Notes under the pieces: model-generated
What the model was told of the DNA's origin: nothing
Database searches by the model: none
Seen by the model: only the letters and a program-made list of their open reading frames with translations
In this document: positions 1 through 8,459 of the stretch, piece by piece
How positions within the stretch are numbered: the stretch's first letter is position 1
Layout of the letters: every line of letters starts with the position of its first letter
Origin: DALYDK01 sp964477125
Lineage (GTDB): Bacteria; Patescibacteriota; Saccharimonadia; Saccharimonadales; CAIOMD01
Assembly (NCBI GenBank): GCA_964477125.1
Contig: CAYZCZ010000007.1
Location: forward strand, 1-37,317
Length of the DNA stretch: 37,317 nucleotides
Direction of reading: 5' to 3'
Translations under genes and position numbers: made by a program

Positions 1-182
1 TTTGATTCTTGGTCATCTACATATAAATTAACAATACGGCTATCGTTTGAGCCGATATTTTGGCGATGAGTTACAATTAAACTACCAGCAAAAAAGAAAA
101 AGATTAATAATATAGCGAATATGCTCACGATATAGCCATGGGTATGAATAAATGTGTTAACTGATCTTAAAACTAATTTCAT
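1..182 (-). CDS. partial secreted protein, DUF348-like N-terminus
   Basis: The 5' end of a minus-strand gene that runs off the left edge; about 60 residues are visible. It begins with a short basic stretch, then one strongly hydrophobic helix (about residues 17-38) that can act as signal peptide or anchor. After it comes RIVNLYVDDQESK, which resembles the first strand of DUF348 domains found before G5 domains in cell-wall-active proteins such as Rpf-like resuscitation factors. That match is from memory of the family pattern and rests on few residues. The ATG at 182 is preceded by TATTAT at 190-195 with 7 nt between, so the message may be leaderless. The membrane segment and export are fairly safe; the domain call is tentative. 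Confidence 0.55.
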   Translation of the reverse strand, partial: MKLVLRSVNTFIHTHGYIVSIFAILLIFFFFAGSLIVTHRQNIGSNDSRIVNLYVDDQES

Positions 183-603
183 ATTTACCATAATAATTGG
201 CGTTCGATACTGCATTGGGTTTACGGAAAGTCCCTGTTTTTTCTAAACTACCAGAATTAGCTAGAAACTCATTTTCTGTTTTCAATGTGCCTACGGACAC
301 CTTCCCAACTTATAAAAAACTAATTAACAAATTCTGAGAGAACCTTGATCTATCGAATGCCCTATATATATTAACATTTATTAAACTAAACTCGAAAATC
401 ACTGGTTTAAGTAAGAGCAAAATAGTTCGTTCCTTTAATAGCTAAAAATGTTATTTTCTACAGGAGATATAATCTGTGAAGTTCGAATCCATCATCCCCA
501 ACCAAATACTGTAAATATATTTCAAGCCTGTTGCCTGAATTAATTTGAAACTACAGAAATAAATACCAATTCGCCAGATTAACGTTTGTTGTCATGAAAA
601 AGG
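183..603. other. intergenic region without a recognisable gene
   Basis: AT-rich stretch between two divergent genes. I see no ORF of convincing length. It contains the -10 of the leftward gene (190-195), a TATAAT at 468-473 and, just after it, a sequence resembling a tRNA 3' end (481-504). No long repeats or strong hairpins were noticed. Confidence 0.5.
481..504 (+). other. tRNA 3'-end-like fragment (possible att remnant)
   Basis: The stretch has the order of a tRNA 3' end: a T-loop TTCGAAT at 482-488, five bases, a seven-base acceptor-like strand ATCCCCA at 494-500, and ACCA at 501-504. The rest of a tRNA is absent. The five bases before the loop (TGAAG) do not pair with CCATC after it, and no TGGGGAT acceptor partner lies upstream. 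Duplicated tRNA 3' ends are typical of att sites left by integrative elements; chance similarity is also possible. No integrase lies in the window. Confidence 0.35.
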
Positions 604-609
604 TATAAT
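604..609 (+). promoter_or_regulatory. -10 box TATAAT of a leaderless gene
   Basis: A consensus TATAAT ends 6 nt before the ATG at 616. Transcription would start at or next to the start codon, and no Shine-Dalgarno sequence is present. Confidence 0.6.
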
Positions 610-615
610 TGGAAC

Positions 616-1047
616 ATGTCAGCTAGTGAAATAAAGCCTGCGAATGCCAAACAAGAGCTTTTTCAAAATATGTTTGTGGGCATTTTGCTCTACAGCGTTG
701 TTCTTGGTTTTTTTAATGACTACACAAACATTTTACACACCGGAACATACTCGGTGACTTTTATGGTGGCGGTAGTAATGCAAATACTTACCTATTTAAC
801 TTTTGCCTTGAAAGACCAGGTTGTAAATTGGTTCAAGAAAAAAGGCGAAAGCTACAACAAACTTGCTTTAGCGCTTAGTATTTGGGCAATAATGTTTTTT
901 TCAAAATTCGTATTCTTAGGGGCTGTAAGCATAATATTCAAAGATGAAGTTGAAATAAGTGGATTTGTGGGTCTTTTGCTAATAATTGCCTGCTTAACAA
1001 TTACTCAAAAAATAGTTGAGATAGTGTACGAAAAACTTGGTTCCTAA
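616..1047 (+). CDS. four-helix integral membrane protein, unknown function
   Basis: 143 residues with four hydrophobic segments (about 18-34, 46-65, 83-106, 116-134) separated by short charged loops such as FKKKGESYNK. No cysteines, histidine clusters or recognisable transporter signature are visible. The ATG at 616 is supported by the TATAAT just upstream. The next gene on the same strand starts about 100 nt downstream and could be transcribed with it. I do not recognise the family; it resembles the many small conserved membrane proteins of CPR and actinobacterial genomes. Confidence 0.75.
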   Translation: MSASEIKPANAKQELFQNMFVGILLYSVVLGFFNDYTNILHTGTYSVTFMVAVVMQILTYLTFALKDQVVNWFKKKGESYNKLALALSIWAIMFFSKFVFLGAVSIIFKDEVEISGFVGLLLIIACLTITQKIVEIVYEKLGS

Positions 1048-1143
1048 ACTTACTATATAAAAAATTTAGTTACACAGAGCTACGCTTTTTACAAATTAAA
1101 TAAATTTACTGTTCTAAATTGAGACAATACTCAAAATAAATGC

Positions 1144-1839
1144 ATGAAACTGCTTTGGAAATGTATCAAAACATGCAATACTATAAAGGTGAATAATAGT
1201 CAACAATTGAATATAGATAGCCATCCTAGCTCAAGAAAGCTTCGAAAAATTTTAAGTTTAGCGACTTTTATGAATGTTGCTTATGGAACTTTTGGCGCTA
1301 CGGTTGGATATTCTAGTGGCAGTAGCGCACTTTTGTCTGATAGTTTTCATTCAGTTGCCGACGGTGCTTCCCATGCTGCCCATACTGGCACACATAAAGC
1401 TGAACTTAATGATAATAGCAAAAGTAACCAGTATTCGAAAATAAAAACTAAAAGACGAATTGCTGCTGGTTTAATAGGTGCGGGTGCAATATTCAGTGGC
1501 TATAATGCATATATGGACTTAACAGACGCTACTACTGAACATGAGCTTAATAAGGTCGCCCTTGGAGTTGAGCTTGGAGCATTAATCATGAACAGTGGAC
1601 TGTTTGTAGCGATCAAAAAAAATAATGACGGTTCACTGGCTTGGAAAGATGCTAAAAGACACCATTATGCGGACGCATTAATTTCTTCAGTTGCGTTGAC
1701 TGGCATAGCAACAAACCCAGCATTGGGTTGGAGCGATGGTGGAGCCGGGATGTTTGCTTCTGTAGTTACACTTACCTTAGCCTGCAGAATAGCTAGAGAC
1801 TCTGGAAAAGATCATGCCAACTCTAATGTTAGCCAATAA
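1144..1839 (+). CDS. cation diffusion facilitator-like membrane protein
   Basis: 231 residues with a polar N-terminus of about 35 residues and then membrane helices. Two HxxxD motifs sit where the metal site of CDF zinc exporters lies: H69-x3-D73 in LLSDSFHSVADG (TM2-like) and H173-x3-D177 in RHHYADALISS (TM5-like). By family knowledge these four residues coordinate Zn2+ or a similar divalent cation exchanged against protons. The loop between helices is polar, and the cytoplasmic C-terminal domain of typical CDF proteins (about 300 residues) is missing, as in short CDF relatives. No clear ribosome binding site precedes the ATG. The family placement is good; the substrate cannot be read from the sequence. 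Confidence 0.7.
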   Translation: MKLLWKCIKTCNTIKVNNSQQLNIDSHPSSRKLRKILSLATFMNVAYGTFGATVGYSSGSSALLSDSFHSVADGASHAAHTGTHKAELNDNSKSNQYSKIKTKRRIAAGLIGAGAIFSGYNAYMDLTDATTEHELNKVALGVELGALIMNSGLFVAIKKNNDGSLAWKDAKRHHYADALISSVALTGIATNPALGWSDGGAGMFASVVTLTLACRIARDSGKDHANSNVSQ

Positions 1840-1868
1840 CTATAATACTTGTAGCTAATAAATCGGTA

Positions 1869-2612
1869 TTAGGTTAATGGACGCCCGGGCTTACCGCCAA
1901 TTAAGTCACGCAACCATTCTTTTCTGGGTCTCCAATCTTTTTCGTATTGCTTATAGCGCTTAATTGAGCGGGTTAACTTCTTGCTATTAGCACCGTAAAT
2001 TTTTTTTGACCATATAGAACCTGGTTCAGCAAGCCTAATTGCACCAATTAACGCAACCCCAGGCACAAATACACCCAATATTGCTGTGAATATTTTACCC
2101 TTAAGTGCAGCAATCATTACAATTGGCAAGTTAATTGCAATAGCAGTGGCTATTAAGCCACCCGATTCTTGTGTGCGTGTACCAAAAGGAGTCACTTGCA
2201 ATAAAAATATTACTCCAAAAATAAGAGCTAAAATAATTGCGTCAACAGATTTTCTACCTTCATTTTCCCAATATACATCCTGAAGGTGAAATACAAGCGC
2301 AAATTCATCTAAAACCAACGCAACTCCGCTTCCAAATAATGCGGCTAACAATAATAAAAACGGCCCGGGAGTAGGATTAAAACCAAATACTAATGCACCA
2401 GCTATAAATGCCATAACTATTCCAAAGACAAGATGATGAGTATGCACCCCTCCAAAAGATGCACTTCCCCATCCATATTTTCGCGCCAAACGTGTATACC
2501 CACGAGCCAAAATAAACGTAACAACAAATGCCAGGAGCATTATAAATGCGGGTTCACGCCCTGTTTCATAAATAGCTGATTCGTAGCCAGGAATAAAGCG
2601 AAATAAATCCAT
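1869..2612 (-). CDS. multi-pass integral membrane protein, unknown function
   Basis: 247 residues with about six hydrophobic segments and a basic cytoplasmic tail (about residues 200-247, rich in K, R and W). Polar motifs inside or beside the membrane stand out: GGVHTHHLVFG (about 54-64) and DEFALVFHLQDVYW (about 102-115). These histidines and acidic residues could form a metal or catalytic site. The pattern reminds me of a conserved membrane protein of Actinobacteria without assigned function. TATTCT at 2621-2626 lies 8 nt before the ATG and suggests a leaderless mRNA. The 3' end faces the CDF-like gene with only 29 nt between them. Confidence 0.75.
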   Translation of the reverse strand: MDLFRFIPGYESAIYETGREPAFIMLLAFVVTFILARGYTRLARKYGWGSASFGGVHTHHLVFGIVMAFIAGALVFGFNPTPGPFLLLLAALFGSGVALVLDEFALVFHLQDVYWENEGRKSVDAIILALIFGVIFLLQVTPFGTRTQESGGLIATAIAINLPIVMIAALKGKIFTAILGVFVPGVALIGAIRLAEPGSIWSKKIYGANSKKLTRSIKRYKQYEKDWRPRKEWLRDLIGGKPGRPLT

Positions 2613-2620
2613 ACATATTA

Positions 2621-2626
2621 AGAATA
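2621..2626 (-). promoter_or_regulatory. -10 box TATTCT of a leaderless gene
   Basis: On the minus strand TATTCT is followed by 8 nt and then the ATG at 2612. No Shine-Dalgarno sequence is present. Confidence 0.45.
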
Positions 2627-2666
2627 CCCCAAAGCACTGAATAATATGTCATTTAGGTTAGATTAA

Positions 2667-2879
2667 TTACTCGGTACGATCGCTAATAACATAAGCCATG
2701 ATTAAGGCCAGTGGGAAGAAGAATAAGCTAAGTACAAAAAACCAGAAAAAACTGTGGCCCTTTCTGTCGGCAACCCTAGCTGGCCAGAAAGCAATTGCAA
2801 TCCAAACTACTAAAATAAATAATGCCCAGATTGTACTAACGGTATAGCCTAAAAGCGTTGTCGCAAATATTGAATACAT
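2667..2879 (-). CDS. small two-helix membrane protein
   Basis: 70 residues with two hydrophobic helices (about 8-32 and 43-64) joined by ARVADRKGHSFFWF. This layout is common among small bacterial envelope proteins in which a basic ARxKG loop precedes a second helix ending in a few charged residues (SDRTE here). The ATG is preceded by a strong Shine-Dalgarno run (AAGGGGG, about 7 nt upstream), so it is translated conventionally. It lies upstream of, and on the same strand as, the six-helix protein at 1869-2612. No function can be assigned. Confidence 0.65.
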   Translation of the reverse strand: MYSIFATTLLGYTVSTIWALFILVVWIAIAFWPARVADRKGHSFFWFFVLSLFFFPLALIMAYVISDRTE

Positions 2880-2965
2880 ATAAATTACCCCCTTACTTAA
2901 CTTTCATCCTAAGGTTCCCACTTTATATGCGTACAGTCAATTGGTTAAATTTTTCGTTTTAATTA

Positions 2966-3472
2966 CTAGTGGCTAAATAAATACTTTATCAGTATTACAA
3001 AACACCCAACTATTAACGATGCAATTGCATATAGTACAGATTTTAATTGTGAATTATTGCTTATAATTGCGGCGTAGTAATTAAATAGAAATAGCATTAA
3101 TAAGAAGTATGCATAGCTGATAGTAAAAGCTATGCTCGTGCTAATAATATTAGTAGCCGCTACAAAGAACACTATGCTTGGAATAATGCTAACAGAAATA
3201 ATAGCAAAGGCATCACTGTAGATTGAACGTTTTTCTACGGGACTAAGTTTACTTTTTTTAGCAATTCGTTCGCCAATAACTTCCGAATATATTTCTGCAA
3301 AAGTTATTGATAATGCACCCAGAAGTAGCTTTACGCCAACACCCAATGAGCTGTCTCCTGCCAAATGATCAAGCCCAGCCAAAAGAGTAAACATTAAGAT
3401 AATACCGTATATGGCTTTGGAGGCTCGCATATTATTATGATACGAAATATTAAAAGTTTTTCTCATACTCAT
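2966..3472 (-). CDS. integral membrane protein, unknown function
   Basis: 168 residues from the ATG at 3472; another ATG follows at 3466, and the frame stays open upstream to a GTG at 3547. I prefer 3472 because a TAGTAT hexamer lies 10 nt before it and the upstream extension would overlap the end of the preceding gene at 3519. About five hydrophobic segments are visible. The first follows RASKAIYGIIL, and an acidic helix FAEIYSEVIGERIAKKSK precedes a segment beginning FAIISVSIIP. This resembles a conserved membrane protein family of Actinobacteria and Saccharibacteria without known function. Confidence 0.6.
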   Translation of the reverse strand: MSMRKTFNISYHNNMRASKAIYGIILMFTLLAGLDHLAGDSSLGVGVKLLLGALSITFAEIYSEVIGERIAKKSKLSPVEKRSIYSDAFAIISVSIIPSIVFFVAATNIISTSIAFTISYAYFLLMLFLFNYYAAIISNNSQLKSVLYAIASLIVGCFVILIKYLFSH

Positions 3473-3518
3473 ACTTAGACTAATACTACCAAATAAATCC
3501 CAATACAACACACAACTG

Positions 3519-3762
3519 TTATGTATTTTGTTTAGGTGGGACCCCACGGCTTTTACACCAATCTTCGTAGCTTGGAACAGGCTCGTTGACTACCCATAGA
3601 AAATAATAAGCACCTAAATCACCTAGCCATTCAAAGGACTTCNNNNNNNNNNNNNNNNNNNNNNNNNNNNNNNNNNNNNNNNNNNNNNNNNNNNNNNNNN
3701 NNNNNNNNNNNNNNNNNNNNNNNNNNNNNNNNNNNNNNNNNNATTTTTTCTGGTTCTTTCAT
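3519..3762 (-). CDS. small hypothetical protein, interrupted by assembly gap
   Basis: Both ends of a minus-strand gene are visible around the 100-N run. The start is ATG at 3762 with AGGAG centred about 10 nt upstream, reading MKEPEKI before the gap. After the gap one frame reads SFEWLGDLGAYYFLWVVN, then EPVPSYEDWCKSRGVPPKQNT and a TAA at 3519-3521. The apparent length (244 nt) is not a multiple of three, as expected when the gap size is arbitrary. The tail is soluble-looking and rich in W, Y and P. No family is recognised. The link between the two pieces is inferred from strand, spacing and open frame. Confidence 0.5.
3643..3742. other. scaffold gap of exactly 100 N
   Basis: One hundred undetermined bases, the conventional placeholder for a gap of unknown size. 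It splits the small gene at 3519-3762. Confidence 0.95.
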
Positions 3763-3955
3763 AAAATACTCCTTTTATTAAGCATAGCTTAAAGCTACCC
3801 TAGCACTCAATATTGTTTATATATTTTATTAATATAGATGGATGATTGTCATATTTATATACAAACCAATCTATACAATAAAAAATGTTTATTAATTTTA
3901 TGTTAAAACATGTAGTACACTGATAAAAGTAAATGAACTAAGGCAAGTTGTTCTT

Positions 3956-6136
3956 ATGAATGAAAAGCTAATTATTGTATCGACAAGGCTACCAATAAGT
4001 GTAAGCAAAGTTAATGGTAAGTTACATTTTAGTGCTAGTCCCGGCGGACTGGCCACAGGTGTTGCATCTTTAAAAAAATCAAGTGATAGCGTATGGGTAG
4101 GTTGGCCAGGAATTGCCACTGATGATATTTCCAAAGCTGAAAAACAAGAAATAATAACTGAGCTTCAAAAGCATGGATGCTACCCTGTTTTTTTAACCAA
4201 ACAACAGGTTGATAACTTTTATTCGGGATTCAGCAATGCTACCTTGTGGCCGCTGTTCCATTATTTTACGAACAAAGCAGAATACCACAGTTCATATTGG
4301 GAATCTTATAAGGCTGTGAATAATGAATTTGCCAAAATAACCCTAAAATTTGTGACCAAAGATGCAATAACATGGGTTCATGATTACCAGTTAATGCTGG
4401 TTCCCGAACTTATACGCAAAAAACAAAAAGATGTAGCTATTGGCTTCTTTTTACATACGCCATTCCCTACATTTGAAATATTTAGGTTAATACCAGAGCG
4501 AGAGTATCTATTGAAAGGCCTTCTAGGGGCTGATTTAGTTGGTTTCCATACCTATGATTACGCCCGATATTTTTTAAACAGCGTCTTAAAGATCTTAGGT
4601 TATGAAAATAACCTTGGAACAATAAGCTTAAATAACCGAATGGTCAAAGTCGATGCCTTCCCAATAGGCATTGACTATGATAAGTTTTCGCAAGCAGGAA
4701 AAAATCTAAGTGTAGCTAAAATATTAAAATCTTTTAGTTTATTTAAAGTTAAAACAAAAGTTATTTTAGCCGTAGATAGAGCAGACTATTCCAAGGGGAT
4801 ACCTGCCCGTCTAGATGCATTTGAGCTATTTTTAGATAAATACCCCGAACATTTAAAAAAAGTGGTCCTTGTAGTTATTGCGGTTCCATCTAGGGGTGAT
4901 GTAGACGCTTATAAAGAGCTTAGGGCAACAATAGAGCAAAAAGTTAGCCGAATAAACGGTAAATATTCCACCACTGATTGGTCGCCTATTAGCTACCGCT
5001 ACCAAGCCCTTCCGTTTGATGAGCTTTGTGCTTTGTATGTACTTGCTGATGTGATGCTTGTTACGCCACTAAGAGATGGGATGAACCTTGTTGCAAAAGA
5101 ATATATTGCTTGCAAACATAAAAGTAGCGGTGTTTTAGTACTAAGTGATATGGCCGGAGCAGCAACCGAGCTAACGGATTCTATATTAGTAAACCCAAAT
5201 AATTATAACCAAGTTGCAGACGCAATACATCTAGGATTAACCATGCCCAAAACAGAGCAAAAAAACAGAATGAAAAAAATGCAGGCCAGAATATCTGAAT
5301 ACACTATAGAAAAATGGGCCAAAGATTTTATTTCATACTTAAGACAAGCTATCTTAGAACAAACTATTAGCCCCAAGCAACTAAACGAAAGACAAAGAGA
5401 AACCTTACTTAAAGACTACAAGAAAGCCAAAAATAGACTAATTTTACTTGACTACGACGGTACCTTAAAAGATTTTGTTAAGTCACCACACGAAAAACAT
5501 TCTAGGCCTACGACAAAGATAAAGAAATTCTTAAAATCGTTATCTAAAGACCAAAGAAACAAAGTAATTATTGTAAGTGGGCGGCCCCGAAACACTATGG
5601 AAAATTATTTTGCCAATATAGACCTTGACCTTGTGGCCGAACATGGCGGGTGGATGTATGATGCCAGTGGGTGGATAAAATCTAGCCTAGTAGCCAAAAA
5701 ATGGAAGAAACATCTTAAACCTATACTGGAACAATTTGTAGCCAGAACTCCCGGCTCAGAACTTGAAGAAAAAGATTTTTCTTTTGTGTGGCATTATTCA
5801 CAAGTTTCACCAGACCTTGCATATGTAAGAAAAGAAGAGCTCAAAAAAAATGTTAGGTCTGCACTAAAAACAGATGAAATAGGCATATTCGATGGCCACA
5901 AAATAGTTGAAATTAAACCAAAACGAATGAACAAGGGAGTAATTGTTGCTGAATTACTAGCTAAAAACCAATGGGATTTTATATTGGCTATTGGCGATGA
6001 TTATACAGACGAAGACATGTTCAGAGCCCTGCCAGCAAGCGCATATAGTATTAATGTTGGAATGCAGGTTACTAATGCAAGGTTCCAGCTTAATTCGGTT
6101 AAAGAAGTGTTAGAGCTGATTAATTCCCTGCTATAA
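3956..6136 (+). CDS. otsA-otsB fusion: bifunctional trehalose-6-phosphate synthase/phosphatase
   Basis: 726 residues. The first about 470 form a GT20 synthase joining UDP- or GDP-glucose to glucose-6-phosphate: the substrate loop SPGGLATG, WVHDYQLMLVPELIR, GFFLHTPFP, the Arg/Lys pair in VDRADYSKGIP and DGMNLVAKEY are all present. The remaining about 240 residues are a HAD phosphatase giving trehalose: LLDYDGTL (nucleophile D499, D501), SGRPRN, KPKRMNKG and GDDYTDEDMF. Both domains look catalytically intact, so one protein could make trehalose from a nucleotide sugar and glucose-6-phosphate in the cytoplasm. Fused synthase-phosphatases are the rule in eukaryotes and occur in some bacteria; E. 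coli uses separate OtsA and OtsB. A GH13 gene follows after 68 nt on the same strand. Confidence 0.93.
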   Translation: MNEKLIIVSTRLPISVSKVNGKLHFSASPGGLATGVASLKKSSDSVWVGWPGIATDDISKAEKQEIITELQKHGCYPVFLTKQQVDNFYSGFSNATLWPLFHYFTNKAEYHSSYWESYKAVNNEFAKITLKFVTKDAITWVHDYQLMLVPELIRKKQKDVAIGFFLHTPFPTFEIFRLIPEREYLLKGLLGADLVGFHTYDYARYFLNSVLKILGYENNLGTISLNNRMVKVDAFPIGIDYDKFSQAGKNLSVAKILKSFSLFKVKTKVILAVDRADYSKGIPARLDAFELFLDKYPEHLKKVVLVVIAVPSRGDVDAYKELRATIEQKVSRINGKYSTTDWSPISYRYQALPFDELCALYVLADVMLVTPLRDGMNLVAKEYIACKHKSSGVLVLSDMAGAATELTDSILVNPNNYNQVADAIHLGLTMPKTEQKNRMKKMQARISEYTIEKWAKDFISYLRQAILEQTISPKQLNERQRETLLKDYKKAKNRLILLDYDGTLKDFVKSPHEKHSRPTTKIKKFLKSLSKDQRNKVIIVSGRPRNTMENYFANIDLDLVAEHGGWMYDASGWIKSSLVAKKWKKHLKPILEQFVARTPGSELEEKDFSFVWHYSQVSPDLAYVRKEELKKNVRSALKTDEIGIFDGHKIVEIKPKRMNKGVIVAELLAKNQWDFILAIGDDYTDEDMFRALPASAYSINVGMQVTNARFQLNSVKEVLELINSLL

Positions 6137-6204
6137 ATATTTAAAAATCCTCGTTTTTGCTTTAGTTCTTGTTTTAGAATAACTGAAGCGTTAAGGTAGT
6201 TTGT

Positions 6205-8397
6205 ATGGCTAAACGAAAAACGAAACAATTTTTCAAACGAAACTTTTCCGAAAATTTTTATCCGGAAAGACCAATTAAGTTTTTTACAAAAGCTAAAAAA
6301 CTTGCCAAGGCACAAGTTAGGCCAGGGCTTCCTTTGGCATCGAATGGCGTTTACATTAAATGGCTAGTTAAAGAATCAATGCTAGAAAACGCCAATAAGC
6401 AGGCCTTAGCATATTCTGGGAAAAGTAAGCTCTGGAAAAAACCTTTTGCAAAGCCCCGGCCCCGTAGCGCAGTTAAAAAAGCATCCGTTTGGTATACGGC
6501 CTATCCTATTTCTATGATTACTAGCGAAAATAAGTCTACCCTAGCATCGCTAGGAAGTGACGACCTTTGGGAGGTTTTTGAAGAAATAGGTATAAAAGGT
6601 TTGCATACTGGGCCAATGAAACGAGCTGGAGGGTTAAATGGCTGGACATATACCGAAAGTATTGATGGTCATTTTGACCGAATAAGCAATAAATTAGACA
6701 CAGTGTTTGGAACGGAAGATGAATTTAAGTCTTTGTGCGAAACGGCCAATAAACATGGTGGAATAATTATAGATGATATTGTGCCTGGACACACTGGAAA
6801 AGGAGCTGATTTTAGATTAGCAGAAATGAACTATGGCGAATATAAAGGTATTTACCATATGGTAGAAATAGACAAAAAAGACTGGCATGCTTTACCTGAT
6901 GTACCAAAAGGACAAGATTCTACAAATATTAACCCAGAGACAGAAGCTCTTCTTAAAAAAAATGGCTATATAATTGGAAAATTACAAAGAATTATTTTTT
7001 ATGAACCTGGTGTTAAAGAATCAAACTGGAGCGTAACAAAACCCGTGCGTGGTGTAGATGGTGTAAAAAGACGGTGGGTCTATTTACATTATTTTAAAGA
7101 AGGCCAGCCATCAATAAATTGGCTAGACCCAACCTTTGCAGGTATGAAATTAGTTGTAGGTGATGCCCTGCACTCTGTAGGAGAGCTTGGATCAACTGGT
7201 CTAAGGTTAGATGCCAATGGTTTTTTGGGTATTGAAAAAAGTGATGATGACTCACCAGCATGGTCTGAAGGACACCCCCTCTCTCAGGCGGCTAATCAAT
7301 TAGTGTCCGGTATGGTTAGAAAAGTCGGTGGATTCACTTTCCAAGAGCTAAATTTATCTATTGATGATATTAAACTAATGTCAGAAGATGGCGCCGACTT
7401 ATCGTATGACTTTATAAACCGTCCAGCTTATCACCACGCCCTTGCTAGTGGCGACACCGAATTTCTAAGACTTACCCTAAATTTGAGCTTAGAGCATAGT
7501 ATTGACCCAGTATCACTTGTTCACGCTATGCAAAACCATGATGAGCTAACTTATGAACTAGTTCATTTTTGGACTGTTCATAAAAACGATATTTACCAAT
7601 ATCATGGCAAGAAAATTAAAGGTTTCGAATTAAGAAAAATTATACGCCGAGACCTGAAAAGCAAAATTGCTAGCGAAAACTCACCTTACAATTTATTATT
7701 TACCGAAAATGGTATTGCATGCACAACCGTAAGTATTATTACTGCGGTCCTTGGCTATAGTGATCCATATAATCTAAGCATTGATGAAATCGAAAAGGTC
7801 AAGCAAGTTCATTTACTGCTTGTCATGTTTAATGCTTTACAGCCAGGAGTATTTGCATTGTCTGGTTGGGATTTAAGTGGTTCATTGACCCTAAACGACT
7901 CTCAGGTTAATGAATTAACTGAACTTGGAGACACACGCTGGGTAAACCGTGGTGCATACGATTTAATGAATAGTAACCCTTCTGCTGAGGTAGCCGAATC
8001 TGGTATGCCCAAGTCAGTTAATATATATGGCACTTTGCCAAACCAACTTACTGACGTAGATTCATTCGCCGTACGCTTAAAAAATATTTTAAAAATTAGA
8101 GATAAATATTCTATAGACTTAAGCAAACAGATAGACATACCGACAGTTACTCATAAAAGTATGTTGGTAATGGTGCATCAGCTCAGTTCCAGCGAGTATC
8201 AAGCTACGGTTTTAAATTTTGCAGATGCAGAAATTGATAACCAAATTATCTCTACCTATCTGCCAATTGGCTATATAGTTACTGATATGTTTAGCAAAGA
8301 TTATATAGGCATTATCGATAAGCAACATGGCTTCCGAGTAAATTTACAGCCCTACCAAGGCACGTCGTTCTTGATTGAGCCAGCCAAAAATCATTAA
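6205..8397 (+). CDS. GH13 alpha-amylase family enzyme, trehalose-linked
   Basis: 730 residues. A basic N-terminal region of about 90 residues precedes a (beta/alpha)8 barrel with readable GH13 regions: DDIVPGHTG (region I), LRLDANGF with nucleophile D336, FTFQELN with acid/base E381, and MQNHDELT with D446. The catalytic triad is intact. A C-terminal beta domain of about 100 residues follows. The sequence is nearest in feel to the trehalose synthase/maltose glucosyltransferase group, and its place 68 nt after the OtsA-OtsB gene supports a role with trehalose or another alpha-glucoside. No signal peptide is evident, so it is probably cytoplasmic. The reaction (isomerising, hydrolysing or transferring) cannot be decided from sequence alone. 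AAGG lies 8 nt before the ATG. Confidence 0.82.
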   Translation: MAKRKTKQFFKRNFSENFYPERPIKFFTKAKKLAKAQVRPGLPLASNGVYIKWLVKESMLENANKQALAYSGKSKLWKKPFAKPRPRSAVKKASVWYTAYPISMITSENKSTLASLGSDDLWEVFEEIGIKGLHTGPMKRAGGLNGWTYTESIDGHFDRISNKLDTVFGTEDEFKSLCETANKHGGIIIDDIVPGHTGKGADFRLAEMNYGEYKGIYHMVEIDKKDWHALPDVPKGQDSTNINPETEALLKKNGYIIGKLQRIIFYEPGVKESNWSVTKPVRGVDGVKRRWVYLHYFKEGQPSINWLDPTFAGMKLVVGDALHSVGELGSTGLRLDANGFLGIEKSDDDSPAWSEGHPLSQAANQLVSGMVRKVGGFTFQELNLSIDDIKLMSEDGADLSYDFINRPAYHHALASGDTEFLRLTLNLSLEHSIDPVSLVHAMQNHDELTYELVHFWTVHKNDIYQYHGKKIKGFELRKIIRRDLKSKIASENSPYNLLFTENGIACTTVSIITAVLGYSDPYNLSIDEIEKVKQVHLLLVMFNALQPGVFALSGWDLSGSLTLNDSQVNELTELGDTRWVNRGAYDLMNSNPSAEVAESGMPKSVNIYGTLPNQLTDVDSFAVRLKNILKIRDKYSIDLSKQIDIPTVTHKSMLVMVHQLSSSEYQATVLNFADAEIDNQIISTYLPIGYIVTDMFSKDYIGIIDKQHGFRVNLQPYQGTSFLIEPAKNH

Positions 8398-8459
8398 TAA
8401 GTAGTTTAAGCGATTTAAGATTTATCCTAGCTAGGCAAATTAATTAGTTGAAACTTACA

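Noticed and set aside
481..504. An intact tRNA or tmRNA gene
   Set aside because: The T-stem does not pair, and no D-arm, anticodon arm or TGGGGAT acceptor partner exists upstream. Only a 3'-end-like fragment is supported.
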